Shown here piece after piece: positions 26,480 through 35,843 of a stretch of DNA of 64,000 nucleotides (positions within the stretch are counted from its first letter, which is position 1; every line of letters starts with the position of its first letter). The notes below the pieces were generated by a model, which saw only the letters and a program-made list of their open reading frames with translations, ran no database searches and was not told the origin of the DNA. The stretch is from Fluviicoccus keumensis (GTDB lineage: Bacteria; Pseudomonadota; Gammaproteobacteria; Pseudomonadales; Moraxellaceae). The translations under genes were made by a program, and so were the position numbers. Location of the stretch: the NCBI RefSeq assembly GCF_004217445.1, contig NZ_SHKX01000011.1, positions 213,526 through 277,525 on the forward strand, given 5' to 3'.

Positions 26480-29356
26480 ATGTCCGAAGCGGCCACAATA
26501 ACGATTATCCGCTTGCTGCTGCTCCTGTGGGCCCTGTCCGCAGAGGTTGTGTTTGCCTCGTTCGCTCCTCCGCTGCAGCTTTCTTCCTCAACCGGGAAAA
26601 TGCCGGTATCCGGCCATATCGCCTATGTGCGCGAGCATGGCCCCTGGCAACCCTCGGACGTAATGCAACTGGCGCCGTCGCAATGGACGCCGGATCGCGG
26701 CACTCCCAATTTCGGCTTCACTACCCAGGCTTACTGGTTCCGGATAGATGTTCACAGCCGCGACGCGACGGATGGCATTCTGGCCATTCTCTATCCGGCG
26801 CTGGATCATGTCCGGGTGTACGAGACGGCGGCTGACGGCCGGATGCTGGCGGCGTACCGTTTCGGCGACATGCAGCAGGATGTCGTGACCGCGCTGCCCA
26901 ACCGCTATTTCCTCTCGCCGGTGCGGCTGGCGGCCGGGGAGTCCCGGATTTTTCTGATACGGGTGGAAACCGAAGGCTCGTTGCAGTTGCCGCTGACTTA
27001 TTACGACCGGCAGCATTTCTATGATCGGGAACAAAAGAATTTGCTGGTGGAGGGGATCTATTTCGGCATCCTGCTGATCATGTCGATCTATAACCTGTTC
27101 ATTTTCACCATGCTGCGCGATCGCAGTTACGCGTGGTACAGCGCCTTCGTATTCACCATCCTGGTCTTTCAGGTCAGCCTTTCCGGCTTCGGTTTCCAGT
27201 TCTTGTGGCCGGGCCTGCCGGGCATCAACGGCTTCATCATTCCGCTGACCATGTCGGGCTGCCTGTTCACGGGCGCCATGTTCTCGCTGCGTTTTCTCGA
27301 TGCCGCCGAAAGCCATCCCCGCGTCATGGGTGTTTTCCGGCTGACCGCGGCAACAGGCTTTGCCGTGATGACGCTGTCGATCATCGGCTCATATGAAGTG
27401 GCTGTGCGCGCGGCGGTAATCACCTGCGGCATGCTGGCGGTTTACGCTATCTGGGCGGGCTTTTACCTGTGGTATCGGGGCTTGCATCATGCCCGCTATT
27501 ACGCGATCGCCTGGTTCTTCCTAATGCCCACGATCGCCATCCTGTCACTGAACAAGCAAGGCTTCCTGCCGGTCAATTTCTTTACCGAATACGCCATCCA
27601 GATCGGCAGCGTGCTGGAGGCGGCGCTGTTCTCGTTTGCCCTGGGCGACCGCATCAGCCTGGAGCGCCGCGCCAAGATACTGGCGCAAGAACACCTGATC
27701 CGGCAGGAACGCACCCTGCGCGAAGAGCTGCAACGTTCGCACTTCCAGGAGTTGCAGGCCCAACAGAAAGTCGTGGCAGCGGAAGCGGAAAGCCGCGCCA
27801 AGAGCCAGTTTCTGGCGACGATGAGTCATGAAATCCGTACGCCCCTGAACGGGATCCTCGGCATGATCGAGCTGTTGCAGGGATCGGACCTGCAACCGCA
27901 CCAGCGCACCTATACCGAGGTCATTTCCCAGTCGGGACAGACGCTGCTTTCGGTCATCAACGACATTCTGGATTATTCCAAGATCACCGCCGGCAAGATG
28001 CAGATCGAAAACATGGACTTCGATCTGGAGCAATTGTGCATGGAGTGCGCCTCGGTCTTTGCCTTTACCGCCGAGAAAAAGCATATCGAATTGCTGGCGT
28101 TCAACGACGCCGATGTGCCGGTTTTCATCCAAAGTGACCCCACGCGCATCCGCCAGATCTTGCTCAACCTGCTCGGGAACGCCTTCAAATTTACCGAGCG
28201 CGGACGGGTGACGCTGCGTGTTTCCCTGGAGCGCGAAGACGAGCACAGTTATATCCGCTTCGCCATCAGCGATACCGGCATCGGGGTGCAGCCGGATCAG
28301 AAAGAAAGGCTGTTCGAGTCCTTCGCGCAGGCGGATTCGTCAATGACCCGCCGTTTTGGCGGCACCGGGCTGGGCCTGGCAATCAGCAAGAAGCTGAGCG
28401 GCCTGCTGGGCGGCGGCATCGGAGTGGAGAGCTCGCCGGGGGAAGGATCGCTGTTCTGGTTCCGCGTGCGCTACACGCCGGCCGATCCGGTGCTTTACCA
28501 TCATCTGCGCCGTAGCCAACAGGTTTTCAACGGCAAGCATTTGCTGGTGGTGGATGACTCTCCCGCCTTCACCCAGGTCATTGCCATGCATGCGCGGCAA
28601 TGGGGCATGAAGGTGACGGAAGCCTTCTCCGGCGAGCAGGCGCTGGCCTGTCTGGAAACCGCCTTGCGTGAAGGCAATCCTCCCGATGTGGTGACCCTGG
28701 ACATGCGCATGCCGGGCATGAGCGGTCTGGAGTGCGCCTCCGCCATGGAGGCCGATGAACGCTTCCGCAATATTCCGCGCATTCTGCTGACGGCGATGCA
28801 GCCCGCGCCATCGGCAGGGGAGCTGGAGGCCGCCGGCGTGCGGTTCTACCAGCAGAAACCGGTATCCGGCCGCGGCCTCAGTGACCTGCTGCATGAGGTT
28901 TTTGAACTGCGGCAGTCCGTCGAGGCCGAGTCCGCTCCGGCGTTACTGCAGGCCGCCGCCAGCCAGTTTGCGGGCAAGCATGTGCTGGTCGCCGACGACA
29001 ACGAGGTCAACCTGACCGTGATCACCGCCTTATTGAAGAAGCTGGGCGTGCATGTGGTTCAGGCGCTGGATGGCGAACAGGCGGCTGAATATGTCTACCA
29101 GCACCATGCTGACATCGACCTGATCCTGATGGATTGCGAAATGCCAGTCATGGACGGGTTCGTGGCCACGCGCCGCATCCGTCATTTCGAGGCGGAACGG
29201 ATGTTGACGCCGGTGCCGATCGTGGCGTTGACCGCGCACGCCTTGCCCGAATACCAGCAACGATGCCTGGAAGGCGGCATGGATGATTACATTGCCAAGC
29301 CGATCCAGTTGCGGGTCTTGTCCTCGGTGCTGGGGCACTGCTGGGAAGGGCGCTAG
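26480..29356 (+). CDS. Hybrid sensor histidine kinase with 7TMR-DISM sensor and two receiver domains
   Basis: 958 residues. Signal peptide, then a periplasmic 7TMR-DISMED2-type ligand domain (about residues 45-175) and seven membrane helices (about 190-400). These are followed by a HisKA domain with the phospho-acceptor in MSHEIRTPLNG (His-450), a HATPase domain with N box NLLGNAFKFT and G boxes DTGIGV and GGTGLGLAI, and two receiver domains. The receivers have DD pairs VVDDS and VADDN and likely phosphorylated Asp-741 (TLDMRMPG) and Asp-885 (LMDCEMPVMDG). There is no HPt domain. DISM sensors often bind carbohydrates or other small molecules; the ligand is unknown. It stands alone between two operons, so its output partner lies elsewhere. 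Confidence 0.93.
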   Translation: MSEAATITIIRLLLLLWALSAEVVFASFAPPLQLSSSTGKMPVSGHIAYVREHGPWQPSDVMQLAPSQWTPDRGTPNFGFTTQAYWFRIDVHSRDATDGILAILYPALDHVRVYETAADGRMLAAYRFGDMQQDVVTALPNRYFLSPVRLAAGESRIFLIRVETEGSLQLPLTYYDRQHFYDREQKNLLVEGIYFGILLIMSIYNLFIFTMLRDRSYAWYSAFVFTILVFQVSLSGFGFQFLWPGLPGINGFIIPLTMSGCLFTGAMFSLRFLDAAESHPRVMGVFRLTAATGFAVMTLSIIGSYEVAVRAAVITCGMLAVYAIWAGFYLWYRGLHHARYYAIAWFFLMPTIAILSLNKQGFLPVNFFTEYAIQIGSVLEAALFSFALGDRISLERRAKILAQEHLIRQERTLREELQRSHFQELQAQQKVVAAEAESRAKSQFLATMSHEIRTPLNGILGMIELLQGSDLQPHQRTYTEVISQSGQTLLSVINDILDYSKITAGKMQIENMDFDLEQLCMECASVFAFTAEKKHIELLAFNDADVPVFIQSDPTRIRQILLNLLGNAFKFTERGRVTLRVSLEREDEHSYIRFAISDTGIGVQPDQKERLFESFAQADSSMTRRFGGTGLGLAISKKLSGLLGGGIGVESSPGEGSLFWFRVRYTPADPVLYHHLRRSQQVFNGKHLLVVDDSPAFTQVIAMHARQWGMKVTEAFSGEQALACLETALREGNPPDVVTLDMRMPGMSGLECASAMEADERFRNIPRILLTAMQPAPSAGELEAAGVRFYQQKPVSGRGLSDLLHEVFELRQSVEAESAPALLQAAASQFAGKHVLVADDNEVNLTVITALLKKLGVHVVQALDGEQAAEYVYQHHADIDLILMDCEMPVMDGFVATRRIRHFEAERMLTPVPIVALTAHALPEYQQRCLEGGMDDYIAKPIQLRVLSSVLGHCWEGR

Positions 29357-29390
29357 GACGTTCGTGCCGGGTTGCTGGACTTTTCGGCAG

Positions 29391-29428
29391 CCATACCCTA
29401 GGGTATGGACATACCTTTGAGTATGTCC
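29391..29428. promoter_or_regulatory. Tandem palindromes, probable TetR operator of the efflux operon
   Basis: An 18-base perfect palindrome CCATACCCTAGGGTATGG (29391-29408) directly abuts an inverted repeat GGACATAC-6-GTATGTCC (29407-29414 and 29421-29428). Both contain the ATAC/GTAT half-site. They overlap the first possible start codons of the TetR gene, so bound regulator would block transcription or translation of its own operon. Confidence 0.6.
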
Positions 29429-29431
29429 GCC

Positions 29432-30202
29432 ATGCGTGAAAAGCTTGTCCATAGCCTGCGTCAACTGGCCCTGTCACACCCGCTTGCCGACATCACCCCC
29501 GAACATCTGGCGCAGTGCGCCGGTGTTGATGTCGATATCGTCAACCGCACGTTGGGATCGCCGGAAAATTATCCTGCCCTGCTGGCCTGGGAGCAACCCA
29601 ACGAAACCCGGGAGCGCATCTTGCAGGCGGCGATGCAGGTCTTTGTGCAGAAAGGCTGGCAGAAGACTTCGCTGGATGAAATCGCTGCCGCCGCCGGGCT
29701 GACCAAGGGGGCCATCTACTGGCATTTCCGCAACAAGCATGATCTTTTCTTTGCGTTGGTCGATGCCCGGCTGCATCGGGACACGTCACCCGTGCCGGAT
29801 GAAATCCGCCAGGCCATCACCCGATCCGGTGATGGCGACCCCCAGGAGGCGGTGGCGGAGCTGTTCGGCGCGGCCTGGAAGCGGTGCGCCTCCGACCGCG
29901 ACTGGCCGCGCCTGTACATGGAGGTGGTCAGTCAGGCGCAGGATCCTGAAATTGCCGCCCGCCTGCAGTCCATGTATAGCCATTTGTGGGATATGTCCGC
30001 CGGCTTTGTCCGGGTGATGCAGTCGGGCGGACTGACCCGGTCCGATATTCCCGCCGAGACGTTGGCGGTGTTGTGGTGCGCCATTTTTGACGGCGTTATG
30101 TTTGCCGCGATGGCCAATCCCGGGCTGGATGTCGGGCAGATGGCCCGGCAACTGATTCCGGTCATCTGGCGCGGCATCGCTCCCTCCGGTCCGCAGGAGT
30201 AA
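29432..30202 (+). CDS. TetR family regulator with a second N-terminal helix-turn-helix-like segment
   Basis: 256 residues from the ATG at 29432; in-frame ATGs at 29405 and 29423 lie inside the operator palindromes. The canonical TetR DNA-binding domain starts near residue 60 (RERILQAAMQVFVQKGWQKT, then LDEIAAAAGLTKGAIYWHF). The ~55 residues before it (REKLVHSLRQLALSHPLADI, TPEHLAQCAGVDVDIVNRTL) resemble a diverged copy of the same fold, so the protein may carry tandem HTH domains. The C-terminal half is a ligand-binding domain as in efflux repressors. It lies 3 bases ahead of an RND adaptor gene and is presumably the local repressor. No clear SD sequence precedes the start. Confidence 0.85.
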   Translation: MREKLVHSLRQLALSHPLADITPEHLAQCAGVDVDIVNRTLGSPENYPALLAWEQPNETRERILQAAMQVFVQKGWQKTSLDEIAAAAGLTKGAIYWHFRNKHDLFFALVDARLHRDTSPVPDEIRQAITRSGDGDPQEAVAELFGAAWKRCASDRDWPRLYMEVVSQAQDPEIAARLQSMYSHLWDMSAGFVRVMQSGGLTRSDIPAETLAVLWCAIFDGVMFAAMANPGLDVGQMARQLIPVIWRGIAPSGPQE

Positions 30203-30205
30203 TTC

Positions 30206-31294
30206 ATGCCTTCCCTTATCCATTTCCGTGCGCATTTGCTTTGGGCAGGCCTGGCCGTGTTGTTGGCGGCCTGCAGTCCGCCGGAAACCGCCAAGCCGCC
30301 GCCGGCGTCCAAGGCGGTGCTGGAGCTGGCCGCCGCCGACGTGGTGCGTGCGGAAACCGGCGCTTTGCAGCCGTCGGTGGTTGTGACGGGCCAGTTGCGG
30401 GCGTTGGAGCGAACCACCGTGCAGGCCGAGGTGGCTGCCCGGGTCGAGCGGGTGCTGGTGCGGGAGGGGGATGACATCCGGGCCGGACAGTTGCTGGCGT
30501 TGTTGTCCGTGCGTGAGTTGGAGGCGCGGGTTAGGCAGGCGGAGGCGGCATTGGCATCCGCCAGGGCGCAGGCGGTGTTGGCGGATGCGGTGCGCGATCG
30601 TCAAGAGGCCTTGCGCAAGGAGCAGTTTGTCTCGGATCTGGAACTGACTCGCGGGGCGGCCGAGGCGCGCGCCGCCGCCGAGATGGTGAAGGCTCAGGAA
30701 GCGCTACTCAGTTTGGCGCGCAAATCGTTGGAGGATGCCCGGATCACGGCTCCGATATCCGGTGTCCTCGCCCGCCGCCAGGTGGAGCCGGGGCAGACGG
30801 TCAGCCTCAACACGCCGCTGTTCGATATCGTGGATCTGGGCCGGTTGGAGCTGGAGATTACTGTCCCCGCCGGCGAGATTGCCCGTGTGCGCACCGGACA
30901 GTCCGTGCAATTCCGGGTGTCGGGTTACGAAACGCAGTTTCAGGGCACGGTCAGCCGTATCAACCCGGTTGCGGAGAGCGGCAGCCGCGCCCTGACGGTG
31001 TATGTACTGGTGCCGAATCCGGGCCGGGCGCTTAAGGCCGGCTTGTTTGCGGAAGGCAAACTGGCCCTGGGTGAGGCGGTCAGCGGAGTTCTTCTGCCCT
31101 TGGCCGCCTTGCGCAGTGACGGCACCGTACCTGTTGTGCATGACAAGAGGCTCGACCTGGTTCCGGTTCGGGTATTGGTGCGTGATGACCGGAGCGGCCA
31201 GATGCTGGTTAGCGGTATCAAGCCCGGTGATCTGGTGGTGACGACCCGGCTGGCGGACGGCGCCGCCGGCCTGCCGGTCAAAATGGCGGAGTAG
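30206..31294 (+). CDS. RND efflux periplasmic adaptor (membrane fusion protein), lipoprotein
   Basis: 362 residues. Lipoprotein signal peptide ends LLAAC with Cys-23. The adaptor architecture is visible: a first lipoyl half (VQAEVAARVERVLVREGDDIRAGQ), a long alpha-hairpin coiled coil (~105-165, Ala/Glu-rich), the second lipoyl half (ARITAPISGVLARRQVEPGQ), then beta-barrel and membrane-proximal domains. It links the inner-membrane pump encoded next (5 bases downstream) to an outer-membrane channel. No TolC-like gene is present here, so the channel must be encoded elsewhere. Confidence 0.93.
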   Translation: MPSLIHFRAHLLWAGLAVLLAACSPPETAKPPPASKAVLELAAADVVRAETGALQPSVVVTGQLRALERTTVQAEVAARVERVLVREGDDIRAGQLLALLSVRELEARVRQAEAALASARAQAVLADAVRDRQEALRKEQFVSDLELTRGAAEARAAAEMVKAQEALLSLARKSLEDARITAPISGVLARRQVEPGQTVSLNTPLFDIVDLGRLELEITVPAGEIARVRTGQSVQFRVSGYETQFQGTVSRINPVAESGSRALTVYVLVPNPGRALKAGLFAEGKLALGEAVSGVLLPLAALRSDGTVPVVHDKRLDLVPVRVLVRDDRSGQMLVSGIKPGDLVVTTRLADGAAGLPVKMAE

Positions 31295-31299
31295 GGCGC

Positions 31300-34200
31300 A
31301 TGTGGCTGACCCGGATCAGTGTCAACAATCCTGTCTTCGCGGCAATGATGATGCTGGCATTGATGGTGGTGGGGCTGTTCGCCTATCGCGATGTCGGTGT
31401 CGAGGAATTCCCGAATGTCGAATTTCCCTTCGTTATCGTCACCGTCGATTATCCCGGCGCTTCGCCAGAAGTGGTTGAGTCCGACCTGACCCGCAAGATC
31501 GAGGACAGCGTCAATACCATTTCCGGGGTGAAGAAGGTCATGTCCACCTCGTATGAGGGGCGTTGTTTCGTCGCCATCGAGTTTTACCTCAGCGTGCCGT
31601 TGTCAACGGCGGTGCAGGATGTGCGTGACAAGATCGCGGTGCTGAAACCGCAGCTGCGCGATGGCATCGAGGAACCGCGTATCGAGAAATACAACCCCGG
31701 CGCCATTCCGGTGGTATCGCTGGCGTTTACCTCGACCAGCCTGCCGATGCGCGAACTGAGTACCTACATCGAGCAGAAGTTGAGCAAGCGGCTGCAGACG
31801 GTGGCCGGTGTCGGCAAGGTGGACGTGCTGGGCAGCGTCCGCCGCGAAGTGCGGATCTATATCAAGCCGCAAGCCTTGCAAGCCTATCGGGTCGGCGTGG
31901 ATGAAGTCATGCAGGTGCTGCAGCGGGAGAACGCGGAGTTGCCCGCCGGAACCCTGCGGCAGGGCAATGTGGAGCAGGTGGTGCAAATCAAGGGACGCAT
32001 GGTCCGGCCGGATGATTTTCGACGCCTGATCGTGGCGCGTCGCCAAGGCGCGCCGGTTTATCTGGAACAGGTCGCGGAGGTGGCGGACGGTGAGGCCGAC
32101 GCCGAGTCCGCCGCCTTGATCAACGGTCGTCCGGCCGTTTCGGTGGACGTCATCAAAAGCTCCGGCGCGAACACCATTGAGGTGGTCGACAAGGTGCATC
32201 GGGTGCTGGATGAAATCCGGGGTGAACTTCCTGCCGGTGTCACGATGACCCAGGTTGCCGACAGTTCCAAATCCATCCGCGCCTCGCTGGCGGATGTGCA
32301 GAAGACGCTGCTGGAAGGGGCGGTGCTGGCGGTGTTAATCGTTTTGCTGTTCCTGGGCTCCTGGCGCAGTACGGTCATTACCGGCCTGACCCTGCCGATT
32401 TCCCTGCTGGGCACCATTTTCGCGATCTACTTTTTCGGCTTCACCATCAACCTGATGACGCTGATGGCCTTGTCGTTATGCATCGGCCTGCTGGTGGATG
32501 ACGCTATTGTGGTGCGGGAAAACATTGTCCGCCACGCCGCGATGGGCAAAAGCCATCGTCAGGCCGCGCTGGAAGGCACGGCGGAAATCGGGTTGGCGGT
32601 GCTGGCCACCACGCTGTCAATCGTGGCTGTCTTCGTGCCGGTGGCGTTCATGGGCGGCATTATCGGCCGCTTTTTCTATCAATTTGGGGTGACGGTCAGC
32701 GCGGCGGTCTTGCTGTCGATGTTTGTCAGTTTCACCCTGGATCCCATGCTGTCCTCGGTCTGGTCTGACCGCCATCGCCCGACCGGTCGTCGATCCGGTT
32801 TTGGCGGCGCGCTGGACATTTTTGGCGAATGGCTCGACCGGGTCAGCGATGTGTACGCGCGCATTCTCGGCTGGTCATTGTCGCATCGGCTGACGACGCT
32901 GGGGCTGGCGCTGGCGTCGTTGGTCGGGGCGTTCATGCTGGCCGGGTTGATCGGCAAGGAATTCGTGCCTGAACCGGATTTGGGGGAAATCGGCGTCAAG
33001 TTCGAGACCGCGGTAGACGCTTCGCTGGAATACACGGTGGCGAAGACCGGGCAGGTGGAGAAATTGATCCGCTCCTATCCCGAAGTGGTCAGTACGTATG
33101 CCACCGTCAACAGTGCCGGACAGGGCAGGAATCGCGCCAGCATCCGCATTGCCTTGAAACCGAAGCAGGCGCGCCGGCTGAACCAGAAGCAGCTGACCGC
33201 GCTATTCCGTGAGCGCTTGTCCCATGTGGCGGGCATCACGGTAACCTCGGTGGCCGCTTCGAAGGAATCCGTATCCGGCGGGTTGAAACCGATCATGGTC
33301 AGCGTCCAGGGCGCCGACCTCCGGCAGCTGCAACGCATCTCGGATACGCTGGTCGCCGAAATCCGCCGTATTCCCGGTGTGGTGGATATTGAAACCTCGC
33401 TCAAGGCCAGCAAGCCGGGTATTGCAGTCAATCTGGATCGGGACGCCGCTAGCGACGCCGGGTTGAGTATTGCAGCCATCGGCCGGGCATTGCGGCCGCT
33501 GCTGGCAGGTGATGAGGTGACAACCTGGCAGGACGCCCAAGGCGAAAATTACGCCGTCCGGGTGCGATTGCCGGACGCTGATCGCGAGACGGTGGCCGAT
33601 CTGGCCAATCTGCATTTTGCCAGCAACCGCACCGACGCATCCGGGTTGCCCGAACTGATCCCCCTGGGGCAGGTGGCGTCCTTGGATCGTACTGAAGGCG
33701 CCGCCAAAATTGCCCGCCGGAACCTGTTTCGTGAAGTGCTGATCGAGGCGAATGTCGCCGGGCGTCCGGCGGGCGATATCGGCGCTGATATCCGCAAGGT
33801 GCAGGAGCGCATCAAGCTGCCGCCGGGCTATCACTTCGAAACCGAAGGCCAGAACAAGGACATGCAGGAGTCGATCGGCTACGCTGCCACGGCGTTGCTG
33901 CTGGCGGTGATTTTCATCTACATGGTGCTGGGTTCGCAGTTCAACAGCTTTCTGTTTCCGGTGGCGATCATGACGTCACTGCCCTTATCGCTGATCGGAG
34001 TGTTCCTGGCGCTCTTTGTCTTCCGCAGTACGCTGAACATTTTTTCCATCATCGGCATCATCATGCTGATGGGCCTGGTGACCAAAAACGCCATCCTGCT
34101 GATTGATTTCATCAAGGTGCGGGTGGGGGAAGGAATGGAGCGCAGCGAAGCGATCCTTCAGGCCGGACGAACCCGCCTGCGCCCCATCCTCATGACAACC

Positions 34201-34398
34201 ATGGCGATGGTGATGGGCATGGTGCCGCTGGCGCTGGGCCTGGGGGATGGCGGCGAGCAACGCGCGCCGATGGCGCATGCCATCATCGGCGGCATTCTCA
34301 CGTCCACGCTGCTGACGCTGATTGTGGTGCCGGTGGTCTATACCTATCTGGATGATCTGAAGGCGGGGCTGTGGCGGTGGTTGAGCCGTCGCGCCTGA
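31300..34398 (+). CDS. RND family efflux pump, inner-membrane permease
   Basis: 1032 residues, full length for HAE1-type RND pumps. Predicted 12 membrane helices with two large periplasmic loops; it starts MWLTRISVNNPVFAAMMMLA. TM4 carries the proton-relay pair in GLLVDDAIVVREN (Asp-400 and Asp-401), and TM10 has the counterpart GLVTKNAILLIDF. The N-terminal segment DVGVEEFPNVEFPFVIV is typical of this group. Substrates cannot be read from sequence. It forms an operon with the TetR regulator and adaptor. A hairpin follows between this gene and the convergent tviB. Confidence 0.94.
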   Translation: MWLTRISVNNPVFAAMMMLALMVVGLFAYRDVGVEEFPNVEFPFVIVTVDYPGASPEVVESDLTRKIEDSVNTISGVKKVMSTSYEGRCFVAIEFYLSVPLSTAVQDVRDKIAVLKPQLRDGIEEPRIEKYNPGAIPVVSLAFTSTSLPMRELSTYIEQKLSKRLQTVAGVGKVDVLGSVRREVRIYIKPQALQAYRVGVDEVMQVLQRENAELPAGTLRQGNVEQVVQIKGRMVRPDDFRRLIVARRQGAPVYLEQVAEVADGEADAESAALINGRPAVSVDVIKSSGANTIEVVDKVHRVLDEIRGELPAGVTMTQVADSSKSIRASLADVQKTLLEGAVLAVLIVLLFLGSWRSTVITGLTLPISLLGTIFAIYFFGFTINLMTLMALSLCIGLLVDDAIVVRENIVRHAAMGKSHRQAALEGTAEIGLAVLATTLSIVAVFVPVAFMGGIIGRFFYQFGVTVSAAVLLSMFVSFTLDPMLSSVWSDRHRPTGRRSGFGGALDIFGEWLDRVSDVYARILGWSLSHRLTTLGLALASLVGAFMLAGLIGKEFVPEPDLGEIGVKFETAVDASLEYTVAKTGQVEKLIRSYPEVVSTYATVNSAGQGRNRASIRIALKPKQARRLNQKQLTALFRERLSHVAGITVTSVAASKESVSGGLKPIMVSVQGADLRQLQRISDTLVAEIRRIPGVVDIETSLKASKPGIAVNLDRDAASDAGLSIAAIGRALRPLLAGDEVTTWQDAQGENYAVRVRLPDADRETVADLANLHFASNRTDASGLPELIPLGQVASLDRTEGAAKIARRNLFREVLIEANVAGRPAGDIGADIRKVQERIKLPPGYHFETEGQNKDMQESIGYAATALLLAVIFIYMVLGSQFNSFLFPVAIMTSLPLSLIGVFLALFVFRSTLNIFSIIGIIMLMGLVTKNAILLIDFIKVRVGEGMERSEAILQAGRTRLRPILMTTMAMVMGMVPLALGLGDGGEQRAPMAHAIIGGILTSTLLTLIVVPVVYTYLDDLKAGLWRWLSRRA

Positions 34399-34426
34399 CG
34401 CGCGGATGGTGAACAACGAGGGGCGC

Positions 34427-34452
34427 GGCCGGACAAGGGGCGATGTCCGGCC
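34427..34452. terminator. Hairpin between convergent RND pump and tviB-like genes
   Basis: GGCCGGACA pairs perfectly with TGTCCGGCC across an 8-base loop. No T-run, but the position between two converging genes fits a shared transcription end. Confidence 0.45.
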
Positions 34453-34462
34453 GGATGTGTGG

Positions 34463-35758
34463 TTACAGACGCCAGACCCTGAAGCCCAGAGCGGTCAGCC
34501 GGGCGGCGTCATAGCGCGACTTGACGTCCAGGAAGGGCAGGGGACGGGCCGGATCAGGTCGGAAAACCGACAAATCCATATTCCGGAAGCAGTCGTGACC
34601 GACGGCGGCAATGACGGCATCAATCTGCGGCACCTGTTCCGGCGTCGTCAGCGTCAGGCCGTATTCATGGACGGTTTCCTCGGCATTGGCCACCGGATCC
34701 CAAACGGCTACGTTCAGGCCGTAATCCTTCAACTCCTGAATAATGTCGGTAACTCGGGTATTGCGGATGTCCGAGCAGTTTTCCTTGAAAGTCAGCCCCA
34801 TGATCAGCACGGTGGCTCCCCGCGACATGCGGTCGGCCAGTATCATCTGCTTGATGGCCTGCTGGGCGATATAGGAGCCCATGCGGTCGTTGATGGTGCG
34901 GCTGGCGAGGATCACCTCCGGTTTGTAGCCGAGAGTCTGTACCTTGTGGGTCAGGTAGTACGGGTCGACGCCGATGCAATGGCCGCCGACCAGACCCGGC
35001 CGGAATGGCAGGAAGTTCCATTTGGTGCCGGCGGCTTCCAGGACCTCCAGCGTGTCAATTTCCATCAGGTTGAAGATCACGGCCAATTCATTGATCAGGG
35101 CGATGTTGACGTCGCGCTGGGTGTTTTCAACGACCTTGGCGGCTTCGGCCACCTTGATGCTGGAAGCCTGATAGACGCCGACATCGACGACCAGCCGATA
35201 CAGTGTGGATACTTTTTCCAGAATGTCCGGATTTTCGCCCGAAACAATTTTGGTAATGTTGTCGAGGCGGTGAATCTTGTCGCCGGGATTGATCCGTTCC
35301 GGCGAATAGCCCAGCCAGAAATCCACGCCGCGAACCAGCCCGGAGGTTTCCTCCAGAATGGGACCGCAAATGTCTTCAGTCACGCCGGGATAGACGGTCG
35401 ATTCATAGATGACGATGGCGCCTTTTTTGAGATGCGGGCCGATGGCGCGTGTCGCGCTGACGACCGGAGTCAGATCCGGCTGTTTGGCGTTGTCGATCGG
35501 CGTCGGCACGGCGACAATAATGTAGTCGGCTTCCGCGAGGCGGTTGGCGCTGGTGGTGTAGGTAATCTGCGTGGCGCTGCGGAATTCGTCCGGGGTGACT
35601 TCACCCGAAGGGTCGTGTGCATCCAGGTAGGCGCGGATCTTGCCCGGATGAATGTCGAATCCGATCGTGGGCACTTTGCGCCCGAAGGCGAGCGCGAGGG
35701 GGAGGCCTACGTATCCGAGACCGACGATGGCGACGGTTCCATTGAAATTGATAGTCAC
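34463..35758 (-). CDS. tviB: Nucleotide-sugar dehydrogenase, TviB/WbpO type (UDP-GlcNAc/GalNAc 6-dehydrogenase)
   Basis: 431 residues starting at a GTG (35758) preceded by AAGGA. Rossmann motif VAIVGLGYVGLPLAL at the N-terminus, central dimerisation helix, and the catalytic Cys-261 in GGHCIGVDPYY. The sequence style (NTQRDVNIALINELA, FKENCSDIRNTR) is that of TviB/WbpO enzymes, which oxidise UDP-N-acetyl-hexosamines to uronic acids for capsule or O-antigen. No epimerase, transferase or export genes are adjacent, so it is an isolated gene here. It lies downstream of a TetR gene on the same strand (85-base gap). Confidence 0.88.
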   Translation of the reverse strand: MTINFNGTVAIVGLGYVGLPLALAFGRKVPTIGFDIHPGKIRAYLDAHDPSGEVTPDEFRSATQITYTTSANRLAEADYIIVAVPTPIDNAKQPDLTPVVSATRAIGPHLKKGAIVIYESTVYPGVTEDICGPILEETSGLVRGVDFWLGYSPERINPGDKIHRLDNITKIVSGENPDILEKVSTLYRLVVDVGVYQASSIKVAEAAKVVENTQRDVNIALINELAVIFNLMEIDTLEVLEAAGTKWNFLPFRPGLVGGHCIGVDPYYLTHKVQTLGYKPEVILASRTINDRMGSYIAQQAIKQMILADRMSRGATVLIMGLTFKENCSDIRNTRVTDIIQELKDYGLNVAVWDPVANAEETVHEYGLTLTTPEQVPQIDAVIAAVGHDCFRNMDLSVFRPDPARPLPFLDVKSRYDAARLTALGFRVWRL

Positions 35759-35843
35759 GTCCGGTCCTTAAATGCCTGAAGTACGGGCATTCATCTTACT
35801 CAAAAACCGGTGCGCAAACAAAACGTTTGATGTGACGGCGGGG

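Noticed and set aside
34406..35779. Plus-strand open frame of 457 codons
   Set aside because: Antisense to the TviB-like gene, which has all catalytic motifs.
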